Assembly (NCBI GenBank): GCA_003216615.1
Contig: QCIP01000007.1
Location: forward strand, 42,964 to 106,963
DNA: 64,000 nt
Source: Prochlorococcus sp. AG-402-M15
Lineage (GTDB): Bacteria > Cyanobacteriota > Cyanobacteriia > PCC-6307 > Cyanobiaceae
Reading direction: 5' to 3'
Shown piece after piece: positions 10,081-19,210 of this stretch. The notes below the pieces were generated by a model. That model searched no databases, was not told the origin of the DNA, and saw nothing but the letters and a program-made list of their open reading frames with translations. The position numbers and the translations under genes are program-made. Position 1 is the first letter of the stretch; each line of letters starts with the position of its first letter.

Positions 10081-11361
10081 TTGAATAACTTAAAAAATCT
10101 TAGAGGAACGGTAGATCTATTACCTGATCAATTAATAAAGTGGCAAAATGTTGAGAAAATTATATTGGAACAGCTTTCAAGAGCATCTATCAAAGAGATA
10201 AGAACACCAATATTAGAAATGACTGAATTATTTATAAGAGGAATTGGTGAAGCAACAGATGTTGTTAGTAAGGAAATGTATACCTTTTTAGATAGAGGAG
10301 AGAGGTCTTGTACTCTTAGGCCTGAAGGGACTGCCTCTGTAGCAAGAGCCTTAATACAAAAGGGAATATCCTCTAACCCTCTTCAAAAACTTTGGTATAT
10401 GGGCCCTATGTTTAGATATGAAAGACCTCAAGCAGGAAGGCAAAGGCAGTTTCATCAGTTAGGCGTTGAGTTTATAGGATACCAATCAGTAAGAAGTGAT
10501 GTTGAAATCATTGCTATAGCTTGGGATATTTTACGAAAATTAGGAATAAAAGAACTCAATCTTGAAATAAATACCTTGGGTGATTTTGATGATAGATTAA
10601 ATTTTCAAAAATCTTTTTTGAAGTGGCTTGAAATGAACAAAGATTCTCTAGATTTAGATTCTCAAAATAGAATTAATAAAAATCCTTTAAGGATTTTAGA
10701 CTCTAAGAATATTCAAACAAAAAAAACTCTTGAAAATGCTCCAAGACTATTTAATTTTTTGTCTGAAAAAAGTCATCAAAGATATTCAGACTTAAAAAAA
10801 CAATTGGAGATTTTACAAATACCCTACGTGGAAAACTATAATTTAGTTAGAGGTTTGGATTATTACACCCATACAGCCTTTGAAATTACTAGTGGAGCGC
10901 TAGGATCCCAAGCTACAGTTTGTGGAGGAGGGAGATATGACGATTTAATAAAACAAATTGGAGGGCCAAATACCCCAGCAATAGGATTCGCTATTGGTTT
11001 AGAGAGATTAATCTTACTTGCGGGAAAAGAGCTTGAAGTGCCAAGAAATACAGATATTTATATTGTTAATCAAGGCTTAATTGCTGAATCATTAGCTATT
11101 GATTTATCTAGAAAATTAAGAAATTATGATTTGTTAGTTGAATTGGATTTAAGTGGAGCCTCTTTCTCTAAACAATTTAAAAAGGCAAATAAATTAAAAT
11201 CGAAAAGTATTATTGTTATTGGCGACAATGAGGCAGCTAATAAAGAATTTATTATAAGGCTGTTTGATAAAGAAAGTTTTGAGAATAAAGAAGAGGTTAT
11301 ATCTTTAGAGAATGATATTAAATTAGAAAAGTGGCTAAATATTAACTTACTTGTAAAGTGA
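10081..11361 (+). CDS. hisS: histidyl-tRNA synthetase
   Basis: Class II synthetase charging tRNA-His, 426 aa. Motif 2 (FRYERPQAGRQRQFHQ) lies near residues 116-131. The His-specific VRGLDYYTHTAFE block is near 257-269. Motif 3 (GFAIGLERL) is near 302-310, followed by the C-terminal anticodon-binding domain. The start is TTG at 10081. The stop overlaps the start of the next small gene (GTGATG), so two small proteins are likely co-transcribed. Confidence 0.96.
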   Translation: MNNLKNLRGTVDLLPDQLIKWQNVEKIILEQLSRASIKEIRTPILEMTELFIRGIGEATDVVSKEMYTFLDRGERSCTLRPEGTASVARALIQKGISSNPLQKLWYMGPMFRYERPQAGRQRQFHQLGVEFIGYQSVRSDVEIIAIAWDILRKLGIKELNLEINTLGDFDDRLNFQKSFLKWLEMNKDSLDLDSQNRINKNPLRILDSKNIQTKKTLENAPRLFNFLSEKSHQRYSDLKKQLEILQIPYVENYNLVRGLDYYTHTAFEITSGALGSQATVCGGGRYDDLIKQIGGPNTPAIGFAIGLERLILLAGKELEVPRNTDIYIVNQGLIAESLAIDLSRKLRNYDLLVELDLSGASFSKQFKKANKLKSKSIIVIGDNEAANKEFIIRLFDKESFENKEEVISLENDIKLEKWLNINLLVK

Positions 11362-11651
11362 TGCTCTTCAAGTTAATGATATTTTTTATTTTTATATTTA
11401 TTTTCTTTAATTTAAGAAATTTTCTTAAATTAAAAAGAAAAAAAAAAGTTTTTAAGGCTAAAAAATTAATTATCTTTAATAAGAAGAATCTAAATAACTG
11501 GATGAATTTAACTAAGCAAGAAAGATTTAATTTATCTAAACAAGAGTCTGTTATCTATCTTGATAAAAGAAAACTTCTATTAAACGAAATCAGAAAAGAA
11601 TATAAAAAAATATCTAGAGAAAATTCTGAGGAGAACATTGAGGAAAAATAA
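11361..11651 (+). CDS. small Lys-rich single-membrane-span protein, unknown function
   Basis: 96 aa from the ATG at 11361; a GTG at 11358 is an equally possible start. Residues 3-20 are a hydrophobic Phe/Ile-rich segment, followed at once by LKLKRKKKVFKAKK, giving a positive-inside anchor with a charged cytosolic part. The second half is Lys/Glu-rich and probably helical. I do not recognise a family. It overlaps the hisS stop and lies 2 bp before the tryptophan-rich gene, which argues that it is a real member of a three-gene unit. Confidence 0.6.
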   Translation: MLFKLMIFFIFIFIFFNLRNFLKLKRKKKVFKAKKLIIFNKKNLNNWMNLTKQERFNLSKQESVIYLDKRKLLLNEIRKEYKKISRENSEENIEEK

Positions 11652-11653
11652 TA

Positions 11654-11953
11654 ATGGAAAATTTCTGGACTTCTAACCAACCCATTAATGGATTAAGACA
11701 TTTTGTTTTGGTAAATGAGACGAAAGAAAAAGGGAATATGATTTTTTTTATGGTTTCTGTAATTGATTCTGAAATTAATTTTAAAATTACTTATGAAGAA
11801 TTAATAAATAGTGGAAATTGGTGCAAGGGATGGATCAATCTTCCTAAAATAGAATCGATTACTGAAGAATATTCTAATTATAAATTCAGTAATAAAGTAG
11901 ATAGTATTGATGAGATATTCGTTAATAACGATTCTTCATTTAATATTTCTTAA
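11654..11953 (+). CDS. tryptophan-rich conserved protein (TIGR02450 / DUF2389-like)
   Basis: 99 aa. The conserved pattern is FWTSNQPINGLRHFVLVN, a short beta hairpin region, then ELINSGNWCKGWINLPK. It matches a tryptophan-rich family known from cyanobacteria and proteobacteria with no known function. The last 30 residues are variable. It lies 2 bp after the preceding small gene, so probably the third gene of the hisS unit. A 136-bp AT-rich gap follows with no recognisable terminator. Confidence 0.72.
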   Translation: MENFWTSNQPINGLRHFVLVNETKEKGNMIFFMVSVIDSEINFKITYEELINSGNWCKGWINLPKIESITEEYSNYKFSNKVDSIDEIFVNNDSSFNIS

Positions 11954-12089
11954 TTTGATATAAATCTTTTTATTCACTTCTCTTGATAAATACTAGGTTT
12001 TTTAATACTTAATAATTATTTAAAAGTTTTACCCCTTTCAAAAAAATAAAATTAACGTTATTAAGGATTAATAATATTTACTTAATTCA

Positions 12090-12323
12090 ATGTTAGGGGA
12101 TATATGGTGCTCATCTGAGTTGACCGCAGAAAAATTAGGAATAACTGAAATTAAACTTTCTTTTTTACGTGAAAATGGAATACTCAAGCCCGGAATTCAT
12201 TGGAAAAGCTCTCCTCTCGGTCAGAAAAAACCTTGGAAGCCCAAAGCACTTTACAATATAAAAATGTGCAGAAAAATAATTAATAAATTTTATTTTGAAC
12301 TAAAAGACAATATTGCAGCCTAA
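12090..12323 (+). CDS. small putative DNA-binding (winged-helix/excisionase-like) protein
   Basis: 77 aa. The opening SSELTAEKLGITEIKLSFLRENGILKPGIHW has the helix-turn-helix-wing spacing of MerR-fold and excisionase-like proteins. The block LRENGILKPGIHWK and a following basic, Trp/Pro-rich wing (SPLGQKKPWKPK) resemble DNA-pointing modules found next to recombinases. No integrase is nearby, so a general regulator is as likely. The fold is an inference from pattern only. Confidence 0.55.
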   Translation: MLGDIWCSSELTAEKLGITEIKLSFLRENGILKPGIHWKSSPLGQKKPWKPKALYNIKMCRKIINKFYFELKDNIAA

Positions 12324-12371
12324 AAATAATATATTTTTTGGGAGATTAATTTGGAAGGATTTATAAAATCT

Positions 12372-12548
12372 CTATTCAATTAGGTTCTCATCTTTACACT
12401 CAATTAGGGTGTTTTGCAAAGTTGGATACAAGTTAATCATTTTTATATATTGTGGTGATTTTCTGTATGTTTTTGCAGCCTTTTTGTAATGAACTTCCGA
12501 TTTCATTTCTAGTGAAATTTTTCTAGAAGACTTTTGAGAAGTAGTCAT
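12372..12548 (-). CDS. possible small basic protein, 58 aa
   Basis: A reverse-strand reading frame from an ATG at 12546-12548 to TAG at 12372-12374 encodes 58 residues. It opens MTTSQKSSRKISLEMKSE and is rich in Lys/Ser with a mid-section YKKAAKTYRKSPQYIK. Codon content looks protein-like (no clusters of rare residues, balanced charges). It fills part of an otherwise empty 555-bp gap before pcb. No family is recognised and no strong ribosome site is seen (GGGG about 20 bases upstream). Confidence 0.4.
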   Translation of the reverse strand: MTTSQKSSRKISLEMKSEVHYKKAAKTYRKSPQYIKMINLYPTLQNTLIECKDENLIE

Positions 12549-12605
12549 AATATTAGATGTCTTATCCCCTTTTTAATAATTGTTTGAGAATGAGGCAATA
12601 AACTG

Positions 12606-12629
12606 GATGTTTTAATGAAACAAAACATC
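12606..12629. repeat. 8-bp inverted repeat upstream of pcb
   Basis: GATGTTTT (12606-12613) and AAAACATC (12622-12629) form a perfect 8-bp inverted repeat with an 8-base spacer. There is no T-run on either side, so it reads more like an operator or a transcript hairpin than a terminator. It lies 58 bp upstream of the possible 58-aa gene on the minus strand and 250 bp before pcb on the plus strand. The remainder of the gap (12630-12878) shows no gene. Confidence 0.3.
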
Positions 12630-12837
12630 GTTTAATGTCAGCAAAAAGAAATTTATCAAAAATATTTGAATTGAAAAATACTAATTACTTTAATTAAACT
12701 TATTTATCTGAGAATAATTTTTCTTTATTAAATCTACCTTCTTTACTCTTTGATATCCCAAATAAAATTTTTTGTTTAGTAATGGCTAGGATTACTAACC
12801 TTTACAATTTTGTTATGAATTCAACTGTTTGATGAAA

Positions 12838-12843
12838 TATAAA
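12838..12843 (+). promoter_or_regulatory. possible -10 element for pcb
   Basis: TATAAA lies 35 bases before the pcb ATG, giving a likely short leader of about 30 nt. No good -35 hexamer is seen at 16-18 bp spacing, which is common in Prochlorococcus promoters. Assigned from sequence pattern only. Confidence 0.3.
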
Positions 12844-12878
12844 GTATTCTCAAAACGTTTAAGCTAATCAATTCCTAA

Positions 12879-13937
12879 ATGCAAACCTATGGAAATCCAG
12901 ATACTACCTATGGATGGTGGGCTGGTAATTCAGGTGTAGCAAATCGCTCAGGAAAATTCATTGCTGCTCATGTAGCTCATGCAGGATTAATTGTTTTCTG
13001 GGCGGGTGCATTCACCCTTTTTGAACTTTCACGATTTGACCCAAGCGTCCCGATGGGGCATCAACCTCTAATCGTTCTTCCTCATTTAGCAACTCTTGGA
13101 ATAGGGTTTGATGCTAATGGCGTTGCGATGGGAGACACTAAACCTGTTCTAGCGATAGCAATAGTTCACTTAGTTTCTTCTATGGTTTTAGCAGCCGGAG
13201 GACTTTTACATTCTTTACTCCTTCCTGGAAATTTAGAAGATTCTGATGTTGCAAGAGCTAGAAAATTCAATATTGAATGGGATAATCCAGACAAATTGAC
13301 ATTTATTCTTGGTCACCATCTAATTATTCTTGGTTTCGCAGTTATAGCTTTTGTTGAATGGGCAAGAGTTCATGGAATTTATGATCCAGCTATTGGTTCT
13401 GTAAGACAGGTTGAGTATGAATTAAATTTGGCCAAAATTTGGAATCACCAAACTGACTTTTTGACGATTGATAGTCTTGAAGAAGTAATGGGAGGCCATG
13501 CTTTCCTTGCTTTCGTTGAGATTACTGGTGGTGCTTGGCATATTGCTACTAAGCAAGTTGGTGAATATACCAAATTTAAAGGTAAAGGACTTCTCTCAGC
13601 AGAAGCTGTCTTATCATGGTCACTAGCTGGAATAGGCTGGATGGCTATCATCGCAGCCTTCTGGAGTGCAGCTAACACAACAGTTTATCCAACTGAATTC
13701 TTTGGTGAACCACTTGAACTGAAATTTAGTATTTCTCCATATTGGGTAGATACAGTAGATCTTCCTGATGGTGAGTATACTTCTAGGGCTTGGTTAGCTA
13801 ATGTCCATTACTATTTTGGATTCTTCTTTATTCAAGGTCATTTATGGCACGCTTTAAGAGCTCTAGGCTTTGATTTCAAGAGAGTTACAAACGCTATCAG
13901 TAATATTGATAGTGCTACAGTTACTCTTAAAGATTAA
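12879..13937 (+). CDS. pcbA: divinyl chlorophyll a/b-binding light-harvesting protein Pcb
   Basis: Main membrane antenna of Prochlorococcus, 352 aa, in the CP43/IsiA superfamily with six transmembrane helices that bind (divinyl) chlorophyll a and b. Chlorophyll-ligand His residues occur in paired motifs (AAHVAHAGL near residues 34-42, GHHLIILG near 144-151, [16 protein letters not shown] near 205-220, [25 protein letters not shown] near the end). The large CP43 lumenal loop is missing, as in all Pcb proteins. It is a lone gene with a strong intrinsic terminator 25 bp after its stop, in line with high expression. Confidence 0.97.
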   Translation: MQTYGNPDTTYGWWAGNSGVANRSGKFIAAHVAHAGLIVFWAGAFTLFELSRFDPSVPMGHQPLIVLPHLATLGIGFDANGVAMGDTKPVLAIAIVHLVSSMVLAAGGLLHSLLLPGNLEDSDVARARKFNIEWDNPDKLTFILGHHLIILGFAVIAFVEWARVHGIYDPAIGSVRQVEYELNLAKIWNHQTDFLTIDSLEEVMGGHAFLAFVEITGGAWHIATKQVGEYTKFKGKGLLSAEAVLSWSLAGIGWMAIIAAFWSAANTTVYPTEFFGEPLELKFSISPYWVDTVDLPDGEYTSRAWLANVHYYFGFFFIQGHLWHALRALGFDFKRVTNAISNIDSATVTLKD

Positions 13938-13962
13938 TTATCAAACTTCATTACTAATATTG

Positions 13963-13990
13963 AAAGGCTCCTGTTATTGGAGCCTTTTTT
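13963..13990 (+). terminator. intrinsic terminator of pcb
   Basis: AAAGGCTCC (13963-13971), loop TGTTATT, GGAGCCTTT (13979-13987), running into a T tract to 13990. It is a 9-bp perfect stem followed by Ts, 25 bp downstream of the pcb stop, and one of the very few clear rho-independent terminators in this window. Confidence 0.9.
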
Positions 13991-14030
13991 ATTTGAAAAA
14001 TTTTGTTTATTAATTTAGATTTATAATTAT

Positions 14031-15419
14031 ATGTTTTTGAAATCATTGAATATTTTTTCTCTACAGAATAAAGATATTTTTTCAAATTCTCTATTAATAA
14101 GTTGTTTTGGATTTCTAATTATATTTTTTTTCTTGATTTTTGGTAGAAGATTTAAACTTGCTGTTCAGCTCGAGAGGTTTGGACTGCCAATAGCAGTTAT
14201 ATCTGGAATTTTGGGTATATCTATAGGTCCATTTGGAGCGATACACTTTCTTACAAAAGAAACAATAAATGTTTGGAGTAATTTTCCTACTCCTCTTTTA
14301 TCATTGGTCTTTGCAACTTTAATGATGGGAAGACCTATCCCCAATATAAATGGTTTAGTTAAACCAATTTTTAATCAATTTCTGCTTGCTCTTTCTCTAG
14401 GTTTCGGACAATTTTTTGTTGGTGGTCTAGTAGTTAAATATTTTTTGCCTCCATCTATGGATACTAATCCCCTTATGGGATGTTTGATCGAGGTTGGTTT
14501 TGAGGGGGGGCATGGAGCTGCATCTATCATTGGTGAGACTTTTAATAGATTGGATTTCCCAAATGGTTTAGATCTTGGTCTAGCTATGGCAACAATGGGT
14601 CTACTTTCATCTTCATTATTGGGGAGCATTTTTATTTTTCTTGGAAGAACTTTAGGTCTGTCAGATACAGAGGACATTTCTGAAAATAAAGATAATTTAA
14701 AAGAAAACAACAAAATAGGAATTTTTGGGGATTTAAGAATCTTGATAATAAACCTTGGTTTCTCTGGTCTAGCAATTTCTTTTGGAGTTTTGTTACTTAA
14801 ATTTTTAAGATATATCTCAATTTATTTTGGTGACTTTTCTAGAGAAATTATTTTTTCACTCCCAGTATTCCCTTTTATTTTAATAGGCTCCCTGCTTATT
14901 AGATATATTTTAGAAAAAACCAAAAATACAGAGTTGATTTCAAATATTTTGCAAAGAGAGATAGGAATTTTATCTACAGATCTTTTGATTTTTACAGCTA
15001 TGGCAAGCTTAGATATTGCGGTTGTTTTTGAAAATTGGATAATAATCTTAGTTTTTACTATTTTTGGTTTATTTTGGAATTTAATTTGTATTTCTTATTT
15101 TGCATACTTTATATTTGAAGATTATTGGTTTGAAAAAAGCTTGATAGAGTTTGGTAACTCTACAGGTGTAGTTGCCTCTGGATTGCTTCTTTTAAGGCTT
15201 GCAGATCCCAAAAATATTTCTAGGACTTTACCAATATTTACATCCAAACAGCTATTCGCACAATTAATTCTTTCAGGAGGATTATTTACAGTTTTGGCAC
15301 CATTGATGATTTCTAAAATTGGAATTGATTATTGGACAGAAATTTGTGCTGTAATTACATTTGTAATTCTTCTTATTGCATTGATTTTTAATAAAGGAGA
15401 ATTGAAAAACTCTCAATAA
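14031..15419 (+). CDS. gltS: sodium:glutamate symporter (GltS/ESS family) homologue
   Basis: Polytopic inner-membrane carrier, 462 aa, with ten or more hydrophobic segments. The family hallmark is GFEGGHGAASIIGETF at about residues 155-170, equivalent to the GGHGTA pore loop of GltS sodium/glutamate symporters. A second pore-like block, FGNSTGVVASGLLLLRLADP, lies near 373-392, as expected for the inverted-repeat architecture. It is longer than E. coli GltS (401 aa) because of the N-terminus and a central charged loop (SENKDNLKENN). The substrate is not certain. Confidence 0.8.
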   Translation: MFLKSLNIFSLQNKDIFSNSLLISCFGFLIIFFFLIFGRRFKLAVQLERFGLPIAVISGILGISIGPFGAIHFLTKETINVWSNFPTPLLSLVFATLMMGRPIPNINGLVKPIFNQFLLALSLGFGQFFVGGLVVKYFLPPSMDTNPLMGCLIEVGFEGGHGAASIIGETFNRLDFPNGLDLGLAMATMGLLSSSLLGSIFIFLGRTLGLSDTEDISENKDNLKENNKIGIFGDLRILIINLGFSGLAISFGVLLLKFLRYISIYFGDFSREIIFSLPVFPFILIGSLLIRYILEKTKNTELISNILQREIGILSTDLLIFTAMASLDIAVVFENWIIILVFTIFGLFWNLICISYFAYFIFEDYWFEKSLIEFGNSTGVVASGLLLLRLADPKNISRTLPIFTSKQLFAQLILSGGLFTVLAPLMISKIGIDYWTEICAVITFVILLIALIFNKGELKNSQ

Positions 15420-15460
15420 AAACTATAGAATGTTTTTAAATTTATTTTAATTCTATTTAA

Positions 15461-15718
15461 ATGTCATTTACTCCCTACGATATACCACCTCAAGAAAATA
15501 AAGGGAAGTGGTTTAGGAGTCATTTACTTGGTAAGGAAATCGAACTTGGTGAATTGTATAGTCTAGGATCAAATGATCTGGATTTGCTTATGGCCGAGAC
15601 TGCTGAAATCAGAAGCGACCTCGATTTTAAGGAAAAAAATATTGGAAAATTTAGGACTGCAGGATATTTTCTGGAGTTAGCAAGGATAATTGAGAAAAGG
15701 AAGTTGTTAGAAAGCTAA
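15461..15718 (+). CDS. conserved cyanobacterial small protein, unknown function
   Basis: 85 aa, acidic, soluble. It opens MSFTPYDIPPQENKGKWF, followed by a helical acidic part (DLLMAETAEIRSDLDFKEK). I recall similar short proteins in picocyanobacteria but no function. Its stop overlaps the convergent glutathione S-transferase gene by CTAA. Confidence 0.65.
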   Translation: MSFTPYDIPPQENKGKWFRSHLLGKEIELGELYSLGSNDLDLLMAETAEIRSDLDFKEKNIGKFRTAGYFLELARIIEKRKLLES

Positions 15719-16374
15719 CTAGATGGAAAAAAATTCTTTTTAGAATTTGGTCCCCATAATTCGTATTTATACATTAAGGATTTAAATTTTCTATTATTTT
15801 CAAAGGAATCTAACCAGTTTTTTATTGAGGGCTCCAAATAATTTGTTCTTTTTTGACTTTCACAAGCGATTTTAAATTGTCTTACAAATGGCCAAATAGA
15901 CCAATCAGCGATTGTGGGATTATCTCCAAAAAAGTATTTGTTTTCTAAAAGAAGTTCGTTCCATCTTTTAAGAAATTTAATCGTCTTTGTAAAATGATAC
16001 TCTTCATTACTATTCTGATATCTTGTGGCATATTTAAATCGATCTAAATGATATTTGAATTCGTTATCGTTTTCATTAATTATTTTAAAAATTTCTTCCT
16101 TTTTGTTATCTGGAAAAAAAATTAATTTAAGGTTTTCCTTTTTTGACTCTGAGAGTGCCCATAGGATAATTTCAAGACTTTCTTCAATAACTTCATTATT
16201 TTTTTTAATAAGTATTGGAACTGTTTTTGTGGTTGATTTTTTTAGAAAGTCTAGAGGTTTATTTTTTAAATCAATTTCTCTTATCTCTACTTTTATTTCA
16301 CAAATTAATAGGGCCCATCTAACACGAATTGCATATGGACATCTTCTAAATGAATATAAAATATCGTTTGTCAT
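15715..16374 (-). CDS. glutathione S-transferase family protein
   Basis: 219 aa thioredoxin-fold N-terminal domain plus helical C-terminal domain. The N-terminus LYSFRRCPYAIRVRWAL has the CPYA motif typical of omega-like and bacterial GSTs, with Cys13 as the likely catalytic residue. The cis-Pro TVPIL and the ESLEIILWAL helix start follow at about residues 50-70. Substrate is unknown; glutaredoxin-like deglutathionylation is possible. It ends tail to tail with the 85-aa gene. Confidence 0.82.
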   Translation of the reverse strand: MTNDILYSFRRCPYAIRVRWALLICEIKVEIREIDLKNKPLDFLKKSTTKTVPILIKKNNEVIEESLEIILWALSESKKENLKLIFFPDNKKEEIFKIINENDNEFKYHLDRFKYATRYQNSNEEYHFTKTIKFLKRWNELLLENKYFFGDNPTIADWSIWPFVRQFKIACESQKRTNYLEPSIKNWLDSFENNRKFKSLMYKYELWGPNSKKNFFPSS

Positions 16375-16448
16375 TTTGTAAAAACTTTTAATTTACTTGA
16401 TTCTTTTAGTATTATCTAGGAAGAAACAATATTAATTTTACAACTCAA

Positions 16449-16991
16449 ATGTCGGGATATGTTTACCTTATTAGAGTAGGAGACCTTTATAGAATTGGTA
16501 AAACGGATAATCTTGAAAAGAAAATTAAGAAATTAAAACCAGATGAGTTATTAACATCAATTATGACAAAGGAGCCAGAAACTCTTGAAGCAAGATTACT
16601 AAGAAAATATAAGTCGCAAAGAATTCCTGAAACTGGTTATTTAAAGCTTTCTAAAAGACAAATTAAAGAATGCAAAAAGCAATTCGAATTAAAAGGAAGC
16701 TTACCTCACACTTTAGATGCTGAAGTTTCCATTACTCTATTTGCATCTTTTTTGTTGTTCACATTGAGTTCCTTTCTTTTTAATTATTTAAGTTTTGGAT
16801 TTGTAAAAGCTTTATCTTATTCTTTTGGAATAGCATCTATACCTATGGTTGTATTATTTATTACAGGTAGTTTTGGTGGATACTTTTCTGAAGATTTATC
16901 TCTTTTTTCATTGTTAACTAATCGAATAAAAGGTTTATTTATAGCAATCGCAATGCTCTCAATGGCTTACTTAATTTTCAATTTAGGTTAA
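16449..16991 (+). CDS. GIY-YIG-like (MUG113/T5orf172-type) domain fused to membrane segments
   Basis: 180 aa. Residues 3-75 resemble the compact GIY-YIG-like module of MUG113/T5orf172 proteins: YVYLIRVGDLYRIGKTDNLEKKIKKL, then TLEARLLRKYKSQRIPETGYLKLS. The Tyr-Val-Tyr and Tyr-Arg-Ile-Gly pairs correspond to the GIY and YIG strands. Residues 92-178 hold three or so transmembrane segments. A nuclease-type fold tethered to a membrane is unusual; its function is unknown and activity may be lost. It overlaps the convergent SDR gene by TTAA. Confidence 0.68.
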   Translation: MSGYVYLIRVGDLYRIGKTDNLEKKIKKLKPDELLTSIMTKEPETLEARLLRKYKSQRIPETGYLKLSKRQIKECKKQFELKGSLPHTLDAEVSITLFASFLLFTLSSFLFNYLSFGFVKALSYSFGIASIPMVVLFITGSFGGYFSEDLSLFSLLTNRIKGLFIAIAMLSMAYLIFNLG

Positions 16992-17695
16992 ATTTCATGA
17001 TTACAATTTAAGGCAATTTCAAATGGAACTGATTGGGTAGGCAATTTCAGAATAGTTGAGCATATTTCAGCAATATCTTCAGGTTGTGTCATGCTTGATT
17101 TTTCTAGTGAAGAGATATTTTGGGCCATTTCTGTATTAACCCAACTTGGACAAATTGCTGAAATCCTTATATTTTTATCCCAACCTTTATTTTTCATTGT
17201 TTGGCATAATCCCATCAAAGCAAACTTTGAAGAAGAATAAGCAGCTAAATCCCCTTTAGATCTTTTCCCACTCATTGAAACTAAAACAATAATTCTACCT
17301 TTGTCTGAGGCACATAAATGATCCCAAGAAAGCCTACATAAATTCCAAATTGCCAAAAAGTTTATTTTTAGTGTATTTAAAATATCTTCTTCATCACCAT
17401 CTTTGAATAAGAAAGGAACTTTTGATAATACTCCAGAACAATTTATTACTGAATCAAATCCTCCAAATTCATCTACTGTATTTTTTATCCAATTTTCGGC
17501 TGTAATTTTTTTTAATGCATCATAATGGTTGATTATAATTCTCCCTTCTGGCCATTTATTTGGATCAATAGTGCTTCCTTTTAATGATTCTAAATCTCTT
17601 ATGCCAAGACTAATTCTATTGCCTTCTTTTAATTCTTTATGTGCAATTTTTAGTCCAATACCTCTATTGGCTCCACTTATTAGTATGGTTCTCAT
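16988..17695 (-). CDS. short-chain dehydrogenase/reductase
   Basis: Classical SDR, 235 aa. The NAD(P) motif SGANRGIG is at residues 7-14. The catalytic set is Ser140, Tyr153 and Lys157 (AAYSSSKFAL). A CSG in place of the usual NAG follows strand 4 at residues 86-88. The substrate is unknown. It lies 6 bp downstream of the lycopene cyclase gene on the same strand, so it is probably co-transcribed, which hints at but does not prove a pigment or lipid role. Confidence 0.87.
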   Translation of the reverse strand: MRTILISGANRGIGLKIAHKELKEGNRISLGIRDLESLKGSTIDPNKWPEGRIIINHYDALKKITAENWIKNTVDEFGGFDSVINCSGVLSKVPFLFKDGDEEDILNTLKINFLAIWNLCRLSWDHLCASDKGRIIVLVSMSGKRSKGDLAAYSSSKFALMGLCQTMKNKGWDKNIRISAICPSWVNTEMAQNISSLEKSSMTQPEDIAEICSTILKLPTQSVPFEIALNCNHEI

Positions 17696-17701
17696 TTTAA
17701 A

Positions 17702-18985
17702 CTATATATTTGGAAATATTATCCTAAGTAACATTTTAAATTCTCTACCATGCATAATCATCAGACCTTTCTTTACACTCCATGGAGCCTTTATAAACAT
17801 TATGCACATTGCATATACAATCTCTCTTAAGGAGAGAGTATCAGTTAGAAAACCATACCATTGATTTTTAGGTAGTTGGAAAAAACTACCAAAAAATTCT
17901 CTCAATAGTTTTTCGTCAAACCTCATGAGTTTTTCTAATCCAAATTGGTAAAGTGATTTCTTTCTAATTAATTCTTTTGACCATAAAGTTTCCCAACCTT
18001 TTCTAGCAATATTATAGGTACTAAGGTTTTTGTTTTTAATTGCTTCTGATACTGCCTTTGCGACAAGTGGAGCTCTTCTTAAAACATTACCAATTAAGTA
18101 TCCAGATGCAGGATGCACCATTGAAGCAGCACCACCATATCCAAGTATTTGTTGTTTTAAATCTGGTATTGGCATATTCATTGGAAGAAACAAACCAAGC
18201 TCTTCATGTTGCATGCTTGTGATAGATATATTTCGATAAGATAGCCTCTTTTCCAGTCTCTCTTTTAAATTCTCCATTGTTAATGGATTTACTAAACCAA
18301 GAGATGTCTCTTCAAGAAAATATTTCCCATTCCCCATATCCATGGCATAAAGAAAAGTGGGCGGTTCTTTTTTTTTCTCATCATTAAGATGGTCATTTCT
18401 ATAGTCCATTAATACAAACTGCCCTTTTTTAAGAGGAGGTTTACTAAAATTACCCACTATCCCATAACAAGTTTGGACTGCTAAAGGACCACAAGATTTT
18501 AATTTAAGAAAAACAGGGTCATATCCTGTTGCATCTACGACTAATCTTGCAGAGTAAGTCTTGCCATCTTTTGTAGTTACTGTACTTTTGTATTTTTCAA
18601 AATGTATTTTGTTTGCAAAGCCTTCATGCCATTTAATAAAAGATTTATTGCATTCATTAAACCAAAAATTGTGTAGTTTCTTCTTATCAAATAGTCCATA
18701 ATCTAGTGAATGTTCCGTGGCTTTATTCTCGTCGTCCTGTTCTTCTAAAGCGCCATGCCCAAAAAAACTAACAGTATTCTTCCACCTATATTCAAGTAAA
18801 TCCTGAAGCCCAAGTTGATCAACTTCTTTCCCCCAAATACCATAAGTGTTTGGCCAAGGTTCATCTGGTCCATTTGGAGAAAGCACTTCAACATCTAATT
18901 TTTCTTTTCCTAAAGCTGATGCAATTGCCATACCTGCAGGCCCTGCGCCCAAAACAAGAACATCTGGCAAGCTTTCTTTTGACAT
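17702..18985 (-). CDS. crtL: lycopene cyclase (CrtL type, probably the epsilon/beta-forming paralogue)
   Basis: FAD-dependent cyclase forming the ionone rings of carotenes, 427 aa. The dinucleotide motif VLGAGPAGMAIASAL is at residues 11-25. The cyclase motifs follow: PWPNTYGIWG near 43-52, FLYAMDMG and FLEETSL near 204-225, and GYGGAASMVHPASGY near 284-298. Prochlorococcus has two CrtL paralogues; one makes both epsilon and beta rings for alpha-carotene. Position near pcb matches my memory of the epsilon-type copy, but epsilon versus beta specificity cannot be read from sequence by eye. An SDR gene follows on the same strand. Confidence 0.9.
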   Translation of the reverse strand: MSKESLPDVLVLGAGPAGMAIASALGKEKLDVEVLSPNGPDEPWPNTYGIWGKEVDQLGLQDLLEYRWKNTVSFFGHGALEEQDDENKATEHSLDYGLFDKKKLHNFWFNECNKSFIKWHEGFANKIHFEKYKSTVTTKDGKTYSARLVVDATGYDPVFLKLKSCGPLAVQTCYGIVGNFSKPPLKKGQFVLMDYRNDHLNDEKKKEPPTFLYAMDMGNGKYFLEETSLGLVNPLTMENLKERLEKRLSYRNISITSMQHEELGLFLPMNMPIPDLKQQILGYGGAASMVHPASGYLIGNVLRRAPLVAKAVSEAIKNKNLSTYNIARKGWETLWSKELIRKKSLYQFGLEKLMRFDEKLLREFFGSFFQLPKNQWYGFLTDTLSLREIVYAMCIMFIKAPWSVKKGLMIMHGREFKMLLRIIFPNI

Positions 18986-19210
18986 TAAATATAAATCTTA
19001 TGATTAAAGAAATTTATGTGAAAAAGTATTATGTCTGCTAATATTTTATTATTATTCATCCAATACTTGTAACGAGAGTAGATTAATAATAAGCAAATTA
19101 CTCAATTACTAGTGACTAAGTTTTCAGTGTTTTAACAATAATTTATAAGATTACAAAATAAAAAAGAACTTATATATTTTCTTATCATAAAAAAATATAT
19201 AGTAATTTAA

